Position numbers and translations under genes: made by a program. A stretch of DNA of 14,925 nt from Candidatus Krumholzibacteriia bacterium (GTDB lineage Bacteria > Krumholzibacteriota > Krumholzibacteriia > LZORAL124-64-63): assembly GCA_014859985.1 (NCBI GenBank), contig JACZKN010000113.1, positions 1-14,925 of the forward strand, written 5' to 3'. This document shows, one piece after another, positions 6,664 through 14,491 of the stretch (positions within the stretch are counted from its first letter, which is position 1; the number at the start of each line of letters is the position of its first letter). The notes under the pieces were generated by a model. The model did not search any database. It was not told the DNA's origin and saw only the letters and a list, made by a program, of their open reading frames with translations.

Positions 6664-6692
6664 TTGCCCTCGCCGCACCGGCCCCGTAGACT
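6664..6692 (+). promoter_or_regulatory. Predicted sigma70-type promoter of the TPR lipoprotein gene
   Basis: TTGCCC (6664-6669), a 17-bp spacer, TAGACT (6687-6692); start of transcription near 6699. It lies in the 205-bp gap between guaA and the TPR gene. The rest of that gap is GC-rich with no further feature I can support. Confidence 0.5.
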
Positions 6693-6753
6693 GAATCGAG
6701 GCATGCCGTTGCCATGCCGGGGGGACCCCATCAGGACGACGAAGCGAGCATCC

Positions 6754-9111
6754 ATGGCCGGTCTCAGCGTTCCCATGCCGTGGCGCGCGCACGCTGCCGT
6801 CGGCCTTGGCCTTGGCCTGGCCCTGCTCGCTGCCGCGGGCTGCGGCGCCCACGGCAGCGCCACCGTCGTCGGGCGTACGGCCTCCAGCCTGCCGGCCGCG
6901 CCGGCGGACACGGCCTCCTTCGCCATCCGCCTGGCGGACTTCATGGCCCGCGATGCCGACGCCCGGGACCACGCACGGCAGCGTGTCGCCGCCGATGCCG
7001 AGGCCTGGCGGCGATTCGACGACATCGTTGCGACGCGGCAGGACCGCCGCCGCCGCGGCTGGCTGTATGCCGGCCTGCCCCTCGACCGCAGGAACCTGGG
7101 CTACGGGCTGGTCGAGGCGCGCCGCCACCTCGCCGCTGTGGTTGCGGCGGACCCGTCCGCGGCCGAGGCCTGGTCCCGCCTGGCCCGCTACGGCCTGGAG
7201 ACAGGCGACCTTTCCGGCGCCCTGGTCGATGCCCGACGGGCCCTGGCGGCCGCCGAAGCGCGGGAGCGCGCGGGCGAGCCCGTCGCGGCGGCCGACCGCC
7301 TGGCCATCCGTCACGAGTTGGCCTGGGCCCTGCGCGACTTGGCGCTGTGGGACGAGGGACTCGCCGCAGTGGCCGAGGGCCGCGCGGAGTTCCCGGCCGA
7401 CCGGGACCTGGTGGTAGTCGAGGGTCTGCTGCTGGCCGGAGCCGGTCGGCTGTCCGAGGCGATCGCCCTCGCGGCGAAGCTGCCCCCGGCGCCGGTCTTC
7501 GTCATGCTAGGCCAGCAGTCCAAGCTCACGCGGCCGGTCCCGTCGGACTACGAGAGCCAGTGGATCCGGGCGCAGGCCTACGCGGCCGCCGGGGACTGGG
7601 CCATGGCGTTCCACGTACTGGGCCAGGAGGCCGAGGACCTCGACCGTTCGACCAACCTCCGCGGCGGCACCCAGGACCGCAAGCTGGGGACGATGACGCT
7701 GATGCCCCACCAGGTCCGCTTCTGGAACGATGTGGGGCTGGTCGCCGAGATGCTGGGGGCCGACTCGGCCATCGACTACTACAGCCGGGCCTGGGACCAA
7801 CGCGAATACGCGCGGTACTACCCGTCCGGGATCTCGGCGACCGGGCCCCTGGTGTTCGACGTGCCGAGCGGGCGCATCCCCTTCTTCGAGTCGTTCTACG
7901 GGCGATTCTGGGTCGCCGGCTCGCGCTTCGGCTTCGTCGCCGCCCAGCTGGACCGCATGTCCCTGGCCGCGGGCGAGGCAGCCCGCCGCGAGGCCGCGGC
8001 CGCGGCGTTCCTGCACCTGGACATCCTGGAGCGGCGCGGCATCCGGACCGATGTCTGCCACGCCCTGCGCGGCCGGATCCACTATCGGCTGGAGCAGTGG
8101 GAGTCTGCCCGCCATCACCTGGTCCGGGCCCACGCGGCGTTCGCCGCCCAGGCCCGCGTCGACCCCCGCACCAGCCTCCTGCTGGGCATGCTCGACCTGC
8201 GGGAGGAACGCTTCCTCGCGGCTGCGGCCCGGTTGCGCGAGGCGCTGGCCGCGGACCCCGATCAGGCCCTCGGCTGGCGCATGCTGGGCGTTGCCTGCGC
8301 CAACCTCGAACGGGGGGACGAGGCGCTGTCCGCCATGAACCGGGCCGTGGTCCTGGAGCCGGCCTCCCTGGCGGGGCGTTACAACCGCGGCCTGCTGCTG
8401 CTGCAGCTGGGGCGCTGCCAGGAGGCGGTGGCGGACCTGGACCTGGCCCTGCGCCTGGACCCGGGCAACACCGACCTGCCCCGGCTGCTGCAGCTGGCGG
8501 CCACCTGCGGACGCGAAGGGGACGCCGCCGCGACGGGCGTGCGCCCCGGCGGGGTCGGAGGGATCCGCTTCGAGGCCGACCTGGAGGCGTTGGTCCAGCA
8601 GCTCGCCGGTGAGCTCGCCACGCTCTTCTCGCCGGCCGAAGGCCCGCGGCCTGCCCTGGAGGATCGCCTGGCCCTGCTCGACCGCGTCGCGGCTGGCGGC
8701 GACGGAACCACGCTGCGCGGGGCCCGGGCCGTGCTGCTGCTGGACCTGGGCCGCCCCGCCGCCGCCCGCGATCTCCTGGCCGGCGGATGGCCCGACGGCC
8801 TGCGCCCACCCGAGGACCTGATCCTGCTCTACGCCGACTGGCAGTTGGGCGACCTGGCCCGCCTGCATGCCCTGGTGGGGCAGGCCCTCGCCGGCGAGCT
8901 GCAGAGCAGCAACCCGTACCTCTGGGCCCTGGCCCTGCTGGAGATTCGCCGCGACCCGGGACCGTGGGGCGACGACGCCGAAGCCCGCCTGGTTTCCCGC
9001 TGGTTCGATCGCCCAGGGGGCATCAGCGGCACCACGCTGCGGTACTGGACGGAGGTGATCGCCCGGGAGATGGCGGTGGCGCGGGGCGGCCGTGCGACGG
9101 GACAGGGTTGA
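6754..9111 (+). CDS. TPR-repeat lipoprotein of unknown function
   Basis: 785 residues. A lipoprotein signal ends at the lipobox AAAGC with Cys30, so the protein should be anchored to a membrane and face the periplasm or surface. Helix-pair TPR segments appear at about 120-165 (ADPSAAEAWSRLARYGLETG) and again at about 430-585, where the pattern is clear: LRGRIHYRLEQWESARHHL, LGMLDLREERFLAAAARL, WRMLGVACANLERGDEA and YNRGLLLLQLGRCQEAVADL. Between them lies a non-TPR region with YYSRAWDQREYARYY and FESFYGRFWVAGSRFG, and the C-terminal 190 residues look helical. TPRs bind other proteins, so a scaffold or assembly role is plausible; no enzyme motif is seen. Start is uncertain: 6754 is taken, but ATG 6775 would give a more usual 22-residue signal before Cys. 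Neither has a clear ribosome site. Confidence 0.83.
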   Translation: MAGLSVPMPWRAHAAVGLGLGLALLAAAGCGAHGSATVVGRTASSLPAAPADTASFAIRLADFMARDADARDHARQRVAADAEAWRRFDDIVATRQDRRRRGWLYAGLPLDRRNLGYGLVEARRHLAAVVAADPSAAEAWSRLARYGLETGDLSGALVDARRALAAAEARERAGEPVAAADRLAIRHELAWALRDLALWDEGLAAVAEGRAEFPADRDLVVVEGLLLAGAGRLSEAIALAAKLPPAPVFVMLGQQSKLTRPVPSDYESQWIRAQAYAAAGDWAMAFHVLGQEAEDLDRSTNLRGGTQDRKLGTMTLMPHQVRFWNDVGLVAEMLGADSAIDYYSRAWDQREYARYYPSGISATGPLVFDVPSGRIPFFESFYGRFWVAGSRFGFVAAQLDRMSLAAGEAARREAAAAAFLHLDILERRGIRTDVCHALRGRIHYRLEQWESARHHLVRAHAAFAAQARVDPRTSLLLGMLDLREERFLAAAARLREALAADPDQALGWRMLGVACANLERGDEALSAMNRAVVLEPASLAGRYNRGLLLLQLGRCQEAVADLDLALRLDPGNTDLPRLLQLAATCGREGDAAATGVRPGGVGGIRFEADLEALVQQLAGELATLFSPAEGPRPALEDRLALLDRVAAGGDGTTLRGARAVLLLDLGRPAAARDLLAGGWPDGLRPPEDLILLYADWQLGDLARLHALVGQALAGELQSSNPYLWALALLEIRRDPGPWGDDAEARLVSRWFDRPGGISGTTLRYWTEVIAREMAVARGGRATGQG

Positions 9112-9137
9112 GATCGCTCGACGCGGCGTGATACGAT
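9108..9137 (+). promoter_or_regulatory. Possible promoter of the secreted orphan gene
   Basis: TTGAGA (9108-9113), an 18-bp spacer, TACGAT (9132-9137). The -35 overlaps the stop codon of the TPR gene. Expected start near 9144, leader about 36 nt. The gene may also be read through from upstream. Confidence 0.38.
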
Positions 9138-9179
9138 GAACGCCGGACCGGGCGTTTGGCGGAATTCGGCAGGTGACTT

Positions 9180-9779
9180 ATGCACAGGACGCTGTTGACG
9201 ATCATCTTGCTGGCTGCCGCAGCGGCGACCGCCGTCGGCGCCGCCGAACTCGTCCCGGTCCCGCTGGACCTGGGCGAACCGCCCCTGTTCATCCAGGCGG
9301 GCGAGACGGCAAGCGTGCCCTTCGACGCCGGCCGGCCCCTGGAGGGAATGACCGGGGGCGCCGTGGCCCTGCGCGGCTCGGGCGACTTCCTGCGCACCAT
9401 CTGCTGGACCTTCGGGGGCTACGGCGGCGGCCAGTGGTTGCGCCGCGAGGACGAGGGGCTGACCGTCGCGCTGAAGGCGGGAGACACCGTGGTCGCCGAG
9501 GCCACCCTGCGCTACGCCGAGGCCGACTACCCCGGATTCGTGGGCGTGAACTTCGACACGACGCTGGTCCTGGCGGCCGACGACTGGTCGGCGCTGGCCG
9601 GGGGCACCGGCACGATCGTCTTCGGACCGCTGGACTGCGACTACTTCCCGTCCTACCCCGAGGTCTGCATCTGCGACCCGTCGGCCGGCCTGCTGGAGGC
9701 GACCTTCGTGGCGACCGTCGGCGACGGCGTCCCCGTGGTCCCCGCCGCCTGGGGCGCCGTGAAGGCCCGCTACCGCTAG
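9180..9779 (+). CDS. Secreted protein of unknown function
   Basis: 199 residues; I do not recognise the family. A clear signal peptide MHRTLLTIILLAAAAATAVGA (cleavage about residue 21) is followed by a beta-rich, glycine-rich body: AGETASVPFD, AVALRGSGDFLRTICWTFGGYG, EGLTVALKAGDTVVAEATLRYAE, VGVNFDTTLVLAADDW and GTGTIVFGPL. Four cysteines occur in the mature part: one in TICW and three close together in DCDYFPSYPEVCICDP, which could form disulfides in the periplasm or outside. The C-terminus has no sorting signal. AGGTGA lies 4 nt before the ATG. It follows the TPR lipoprotein by 68 bp, with a possible promoter in the gap, and converges with pcm. A beta-sandwich fold is a guess from strand pattern only. 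Confidence 0.8.
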   Translation: MHRTLLTIILLAAAAATAVGAAELVPVPLDLGEPPLFIQAGETASVPFDAGRPLEGMTGGAVALRGSGDFLRTICWTFGGYGGGQWLRREDEGLTVALKAGDTVVAEATLRYAEADYPGFVGVNFDTTLVLAADDWSALAGGTGTIVFGPLDCDYFPSYPEVCICDPSAGLLEATFVATVGDGVPVVPAAWGAVKARYR

Positions 9780-9799
9780 GGCGCCCGGGTCCGCGTCCG

Positions 9800-10582
9800 T
9801 CAGCGCCCCTCGACCTCGCCCGTCAGGGGCACGAACCTGACCGGCAGCACCACCCGCCGGGTCAACACCCCGTCCGGCAGCTTCTCCAGCACCGTCAGCC
9901 ACTGGGTGTCGCCCTGGGGGCCCAGGGGCATGACCAGCCGCCCGCCGGGCCTGAGTTGGTCGATCAGGGCCTGGGGCACGCGCTCGGCCGCCGCCGTGAC
10001 CATGATGCCGGCGAAGGGCGCGTGTTCGGGTCGTCCCCGGTAGCCGTCCCCGGTGTGCACCTTTACGTTATCGTAGCCCAGGCGGACCAGTCGCTTGCGG
10101 GCGGACAGGGCCAGGTCGGTCACGATCTCGATGGTGTGGACGTACCCCTGGGGCAGGACCGTGGCCAGGACCGCGGCCTGGTAGCCGGAGCCGGTGCCCA
10201 CTTCGAGCACGGTGTCGGTCGGCGCCAGCTCCAGCAGGTCGGTCATCAGCGCCACGATGGTGGGCTGGCTGATGGTCTGGCCCAGGCCGATGGGCAGGGC
10301 CCGGTTCTCGTAGGCGAGGAGCTGCAGCTCGTCCGGGACGAAGAGGTGGCGGGGCACCGCCAGCAGGGCCTCGTCCACCGGGCCGGACAGGCGGGGGCGG
10401 CCCAGGACGTCGTCGTTGCGGGCCACGTCCCGCCGCACGGCCTCGACCATGGCCAGACGCTCGTCGCGACGATCGTCCCGGGTGGGCCCGGGGCGGTCTC
10501 CGGACGGGGAACCGAACGAGGAACCGGCGACTGAACACATGACCAATCCGAGCGCGATAACGGTTTGCGAGCGCTTGTCCAT
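9800..10582 (-). CDS. pcm: Exported protein-L-isoaspartate O-methyltransferase
   Basis: 260 residues. It uses S-adenosylmethionine to methylate isoaspartate in aged proteins so that they can return to normal aspartate. Family motifs are all present: DEALLAVPRHLFVP (70-83), GLGQTISQPTIVALM (99-113), the SAM-binding EVGTGSGYQAAVLA (127-140), acidic E152 after the second strand, GDGYRGRPEHAPFAGI (178-193) and LRPGGRLVMPLG. Residues 1-24 (MDKRSQTVIALGLVMCSVAG...) look like an export signal; LVMC could even be a weak lipobox. The typical enzyme starts near residue 40 of this one. The ATG at 10580-10582 is taken because the signal begins there and a promoter lies just upstream. Exported Pcm is puzzling because SAM is cytoplasmic. 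It is divergent from msrA, separated by 73 bp. Confidence 0.9.
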   Translation of the reverse strand: MDKRSQTVIALGLVMCSVAGSSFGSPSGDRPGPTRDDRRDERLAMVEAVRRDVARNDDVLGRPRLSGPVDEALLAVPRHLFVPDELQLLAYENRALPIGLGQTISQPTIVALMTDLLELAPTDTVLEVGTGSGYQAAVLATVLPQGYVHTIEIVTDLALSARKRLVRLGYDNVKVHTGDGYRGRPEHAPFAGIMVTAAAERVPQALIDQLRPGGRLVMPLGPQGDTQWLTVLEKLPDGVLTRRVVLPVRFVPLTGEVEGR

Positions 10583-10600
10583 GGCTGCACCACCCCCACC

Positions 10601-10629
10601 ACGATAACGCGATCGCGGCGGGGGGGCAA
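10601..10629 (-). promoter_or_regulatory. Predicted sigma70-type promoter of pcm
   Basis: On the minus strand: TTGCCC (10629-10624), a 17-bp spacer, TATCGT (10606-10601). Transcription would start near 10594, leaving only about 12 nt before the ATG with a GGTGG as the only ribosome-site candidate. The block GCGTTATCGTGG around the -10 is identical to that at the selenoperoxiredoxin promoter. Confidence 0.45.
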
Positions 10630-10655
10630 CGGCCGCGGCCCCGAGGAGGCGGCCC

Positions 10656-11291
10656 ATGACGATCAGGAACATCATCACCGCGGCGGCGGCGCTGCTGCTG
10701 CTGGGAGGGACGGACGCCATGAGCGCACAGGACAAGGACGGCGCCGCGAAGCTGGAGACCGCCACCCTGGGCGGCGGCTGCTTCTGGTGCCTGGAGGCGG
10801 TGTACGAGGAGATGGCCGGGGTCACGGAGGTCGTCAGCGGCTACGCCGGCGGCCGCGGCGCCAACCCCACCTACGACGAGGTCTGCAGCGGCCGCACCGG
10901 CCACGCCGAGGTGGTGCAGATCACCTACGACCCCGCGGTCACCAGCTTCGGCGAGATCCTGGGGGTGTTCTTCACCATCCACGACCCCACCACCCTGAAC
11001 CGCCAGGGCGCGGACGTGGGCACCCAGTACCGCTCGGTCATCTTCTGCCACGACGCGGCCCAGAAGGAGACGGCCGAAGAGGCCATCGCCGCGGTGAACG
11101 CATCGGGCGCCTGGAAGAACCGGGTCGTGACCGAGGTGACGCCGCTGCCCCGCTTCTACCGCGCCGAGACCTACCACCAGGACTACTACGCCAACAACGA
11201 GGCCCAGGGCTACTGCCAGGCGGTCATCAACCCCAAGCTGGCGAAGTTCCGCAAGGAGTGGGCGCAGAAGTTGAAGAAGGGGTCGTCCTGA
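10656..11291 (+). CDS. msrA: Exported peptide-methionine (S)-S-oxide reductase
   Basis: 211 residues. It reduces methionine-S-sulfoxide in oxidised proteins. The catalytic motif is GCFWCLE (41-47) with Cys42 the nucleophile; SGYAGG (61-66), GHAEVVQITYDP (82-93), FFTIHDPTTLNRQGADVGTQYRS and YHQDYYANN are all family signatures. Cys187 in GYC is the likely resolving residue; Cys45 is a second candidate. Residues 1-24 (MTIRNIITAAAALLLLGGTDAMSA) form a Sec signal peptide, so the enzyme should work in the periplasm, where a DsbD/thioredoxin-like donor is needed. GAGGAGG at 10643-10649 is placed 6 nt before the ATG. It converges with the HNH gene with a 9-bp gap. I see no good promoter in the 73-bp gap to pcm. 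Confidence 0.93.
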   Translation: MTIRNIITAAAALLLLGGTDAMSAQDKDGAAKLETATLGGGCFWCLEAVYEEMAGVTEVVSGYAGGRGANPTYDEVCSGRTGHAEVVQITYDPAVTSFGEILGVFFTIHDPTTLNRQGADVGTQYRSVIFCHDAAQKETAEEAIAAVNASGAWKNRVVTEVTPLPRFYRAETYHQDYYANNEAQGYCQAVINPKLAKFRKEWAQKLKKGSS

Positions 11292-11300
11292 CCGGTGCCA

Positions 11301-12287
11301 TCAGCGCCGCTCGTGCCACAGGCGATGGCAGGATGCGCACAGGGTGACGAGGTTCGCGGGCTCGTGGGCGCCGCCACGGGCCCGCGGCTTCTTATGGTGG
11401 ACCTCCAGGAAGCGCGTGCGGCCGCAGCCCGGCGCCTGGCAGCGGTGGCGGTCGCGGGCCAGGACCTCGCGGCGGATGCGGGGCGCGATGGTGGCCGTGG
11501 CGCGCTTGCCTGGGGTGCTGACGACAGCGTCGCACTGCACGCGTTCGGCGTTGGCGCGGCCGAGGGGGCGTCCGTTCGCCTCGACTTGGCCGCAGTCGGG
11601 GCATTGGTGGACGTGAATGTGGACGTTTGGGTCCGACTTCCCCCGGGGGAAGCTTTCGACGTTATTCGTTGTGCTGCATTCACTTGAGGCCATAACTTGC
11701 AACGCCTCCAGCAGCAACTCGGCCCGGTCGCCGTTCGCGCCGCGCTTGCGCACCTGCTCCCAAAGCGCCTCCCAGCGGGCGTGCTGCTCGGGGGTGAACT
11801 CGACCGAGACGCGGACCGGGACCTCGGCGGCCAGCACCGTCTCGTCGGCCGGCGGCGCGAACAGCGAGGCCGCAGGCTTGGCCGTTGCCCGCGCCCTGAC
11901 GCGCTTGACCTTCTGTACCAGCTGCGCCCGCGTCGAGGTGCGGGCTTCTTCGACCCACTTCTCCTCGGTGCGCGGAGAGGCAACCTGGATGATCTCGCGG
12001 ATCTTGGTGTAGCCGATTTCCGGCAGGGCTTCCTTCATCGCCGGCAACCGCTCGAGCGCTTGCACCAGCCGCATGAAGTCGCTGATGCGGGTCTCGGAGT
12101 AGCCCAACTCGACGCGGGCATACTGCTGCATGGAGGCGTAGCCGAGCTCGCGGTGCAGCCCGCGGGCCAGGATCTCGCCGAACCAGAGCACGGCGCACTG
12201 ACGGGCAGCGGCCTCGGCGCTGGAGGCGGATTTCAGGGCAGAATCGGCCTCGCGGGCCGGGCGGCCGGGGGCGAACTCGGTGAGCAT
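11301..12287 (-). CDS. HNH endonuclease-domain protein with helical N-terminal domain
   Basis: 328 residues. The C-terminal domain (about 270-328) is a classic zinc-bound HNH nuclease: RDRHRCQAPGC with Cys283/Cys288, LEVHHKKPRARGG with His297/His298, then ANLVTLCASCHRLWHE with Asn312, Cys317, Cys320 and His321/His325. A second CxxC (CPDC, 229-232) follows VHIHVH and may bind another zinc. Residues 30-130 are helical (RELGYASMQQYARVELGYSETRISDF), as in the many HNH proteins of Myxococcus-type genomes where this part resembles a DNA-binding or ParB-like module. The ATG at 12285-12287 is chosen over a TTG four codons upstream because GGAG lies 6 nt before it. The middle of the gene (about 11600-11700) and its promoter are less GC-rich than the surroundings, which hints at acquisition. 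Cellular role unknown. Confidence 0.88.
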   Translation of the reverse strand: MLTEFAPGRPAREADSALKSASSAEAAARQCAVLWFGEILARGLHRELGYASMQQYARVELGYSETRISDFMRLVQALERLPAMKEALPEIGYTKIREIIQVASPRTEEKWVEEARTSTRAQLVQKVKRVRARATAKPAASLFAPPADETVLAAEVPVRVSVEFTPEQHARWEALWEQVRKRGANGDRAELLLEALQVMASSECSTTNNVESFPRGKSDPNVHIHVHQCPDCGQVEANGRPLGRANAERVQCDAVVSTPGKRATATIAPRIRREVLARDRHRCQAPGCGRTRFLEVHHKKPRARGGAHEPANLVTLCASCHRLWHERR

Positions 12288-12323
12288 GGCGGGCTCCAAT
12301 CCCGGGAGGAATCGTGTGGCGAA

Positions 12324-12352
12324 AATATAGCGAAATACATCGACAAGCGCAA
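12324..12352 (-). promoter_or_regulatory. Predicted sigma70-type promoter of the HNH gene
   Basis: On the minus strand: TTGCGC (12352-12347), a 17-bp spacer, TATATT (12329-12324), with transcription from about 12317 and a 30-nt leader carrying the GGAG site. The 12315-12365 patch is the most AT-rich in the window. No other feature is visible in the 169-bp gap to the symporter gene. Confidence 0.55.
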
Positions 12353-12456
12353 GCGGAATATTGCCATTGGCCAGGAGGAAATCCGGTCGCGGAGATCCTG
12401 GGGCCGCCGCGCAACCGGCACCCGCCCGAAATTCGCCGAGATCGTCCGCTAGGCCC

Positions 12457-14490
12457 TCACTCCCCCACCACCCCGTCGTCCGTCTCGTCCGCCGCGCGCG
12501 CCTTCAGGTCCCGCAGCAGGCGCCGCACGTCCTTCACGCCGCCCCAGGTGAACCAGACGATCACCACCGCGCCGACGGCCAGGTCGATCCAGGTCTTGGT
12601 CTCCCAGAAGCGCAGCCAGGCGGGATCCCAGCGGGACCAGTCGCCGCCCGGGACGTCGCGGGTCAGGAAATACACGGTGCCGACGATGAAGACCACCACC
12701 CAGCCCAGGCTCCAGCCCCAGGTGGCCACGTAGAGGGCCTTGTCCCGCCGCCCGAACTCGCTGTTGATGCCCAGGGCGCGCCAGCCGCGGCTGACGGCGA
12801 CGGTGCCGTGCTCGACCTCGCCGGCGATCTCGTGGCGGCCCCGGTGCAGCAGCCGGTCCAGGTCGAAGGGCCGGCGGCGCACCGCCTGCTGGATCAGCGA
12901 GACGCCCACGTACACCACCAGCGACAGCCACATGGCCCAGCCCCACAGCTCCTGGCCGTTGGGCAGACGGTCGGCCATGAGCACCGCCCACTGGGCGGTG
13001 CGCTCGGCGCCGAAGCCGTCGAACAGGCCCCAGAACGCGACCCCGGTCTCCCGCCAGGAGCGCTCCGCCTGCTCCAGCAGGAAGCCCGTCAGGGTCAGGG
13101 TCACGCCGGTAATGCCCGTGGCCCAGGCCGCGGCCGTGGTCCCCCAGCGGGTGTAGAGGCCGCCGATCACCACCGCGCCCGACCAGCCGGCGAAGATCGC
13201 GCCCGTCAGGGCGAAGAACAGCAGGATGGCCTGGCTCTGCTTGTAGAGCAGCGAGAACACGAACACGAACGCCGCCACGCCGACGACGCCCCAGCGCAGC
13301 AGCTTGAGGTGGGCCCGCGGCCCCAGGGGCCGCCCGCGCAGGGGCAGCACCACGTCCTGCATGAAGATGGAACTCCACGAGTGCAGGTACGAGCTCTGGG
13401 TCGAGATGGCCGCGCCCACCATCAGCGCCGCGAACGCTCCCAGCAGGCCCGGCGGCAAGAGCAGCGCCAGGGTCACCGGCGCCCGCATCTGGTTGCGCAC
13501 CGCCTGGTTGTCGATGCCCGCGAGCTTGGCGTCCACCGCCGTGGCCATGGCCGACCAGTCGGGGTGGTTCAGCACCGTGAAGATCAGGATGGGCACCATG
13601 ATCATGAACGCGTCCTGGACCTTGCCCCGCCAGTGGCCCAGCACCTGGCCCATCTTGCCCTCGTGGGCGGTGCGGGCGGACGCGTTGTAGGCCTGGGTGC
13701 CCTGCCAGCTCATGGCCGAGTAGAACAGGCCCATCACCCCGATGATGAAGTAGGTGAAGTTGAAATCCTGGACGTAGCCCGTGTCGAAGGGGTTGATCTT
13801 GGAGTGGCCCGGCGGCTCGGACATCAGGGCCTGGCCCAGGTCGCCCCAGCCGATCTTCACGATCAGGTACACCGTCACGGCCAGGAACACCAGGTTGGCA
13901 AATGCCCCCTGCACGAAGTTGGTGATCAGGACGGCCACCTGGCCGCCCGCGAGCACGAAGAACACGGCCGTGCCCAGCAGCAGGGCCATCACCGTGGGGA
14001 AGGTGGGCAGTGCCGGGCCCAGCAGGGACCAGGACGGGGGCAGGCCCAGGTAGTTGACGAAGAAGTGGGCGCCCACGGCGGGGAAGATGCCGAAGTTGAT
14101 GAGCCCCGCGCCGAAGGCCACGCTGCCGGCGAAGACCCGGAAGCGGCGGCTGTAGCGTCGCTCCAGGAACTCGGCCAGGGTCAGCGCGCGGGTGCGGCGG
14201 AAGCGGTAGTTCACCCAGCCGGTCACCGTCACGATCACCACGAACAGGGCCATGGTCAGGCCCCACCAGCTCATGGCGAAGCCGGCCTGCAGGCCCATCT
14301 CCAGGTTCGCGACCACGGTGATGGCGCCCAGCCCGGCGATGGCGCTGCTGATGGTCAGCAGGTAGCGGCCGGCCAGGCGGCCGGCGGCCAGGTAGTCGGT
14401 CACCCCGCGCATGTGGCCGCGGGTGGCCAGCACGGCACCGACGATCAGGGCGTACATCGCCCCCATGATGGTCCAGTCCAGGATGGTCAT
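12457..14490 (-). CDS. Sodium:solute symporter (SSS family)
   Basis: 677 residues, an inner-membrane carrier that takes up a solute with Na+. The N-terminal part shows the family pattern: a first helix (WTIMGAMYALIVGAVLA), then DYLAAGRLAGRYLLTISSAIAG, NLEMGLQAGFAMSWWG and TLAEFLERRYSRRFRV. About 14 hydrophobic segments follow, with SYLHSWSSIFMQDVV matching the conserved region around helix 8 of the LeuT fold. The last part has the typical SSS tail: PFDLDRLLHRG, ALGINSEFGRRDKALY, then two more helices and a charged C-terminus. Substrate cannot be told from sequence alone; sugars, amino acids and carboxylates are all used by this family. The ATG lies 1 nt after the stop of the Ogt gene (TGA-C-ATG), so the two are one operon and likely coupled. 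Confidence 0.9.
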   Translation of the reverse strand: MTILDWTIMGAMYALIVGAVLATRGHMRGVTDYLAAGRLAGRYLLTISSAIAGLGAITVVANLEMGLQAGFAMSWWGLTMALFVVIVTVTGWVNYRFRRTRALTLAEFLERRYSRRFRVFAGSVAFGAGLINFGIFPAVGAHFFVNYLGLPPSWSLLGPALPTFPTVMALLLGTAVFFVLAGGQVAVLITNFVQGAFANLVFLAVTVYLIVKIGWGDLGQALMSEPPGHSKINPFDTGYVQDFNFTYFIIGVMGLFYSAMSWQGTQAYNASARTAHEGKMGQVLGHWRGKVQDAFMIMVPILIFTVLNHPDWSAMATAVDAKLAGIDNQAVRNQMRAPVTLALLLPPGLLGAFAALMVGAAISTQSSYLHSWSSIFMQDVVLPLRGRPLGPRAHLKLLRWGVVGVAAFVFVFSLLYKQSQAILLFFALTGAIFAGWSGAVVIGGLYTRWGTTAAAWATGITGVTLTLTGFLLEQAERSWRETGVAFWGLFDGFGAERTAQWAVLMADRLPNGQELWGWAMWLSLVVYVGVSLIQQAVRRRPFDLDRLLHRGRHEIAGEVEHGTVAVSRGWRALGINSEFGRRDKALYVATWGWSLGWVVVFIVGTVYFLTRDVPGGDWSRWDPAWLRFWETKTWIDLAVGAVVIVWFTWGGVKDVRRLLRDLKARAADETDDGVVGE

Positions 14491-14491
14491 G

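Noticed and set aside
9779..9808. Inverted repeat GGGCGC...GCGCCC between the convergent orphan and pcm genes as a terminator
   Set aside because: Six-base arms with an 18-nt loop and no T run on either strand; too weak in this GC-rich context.
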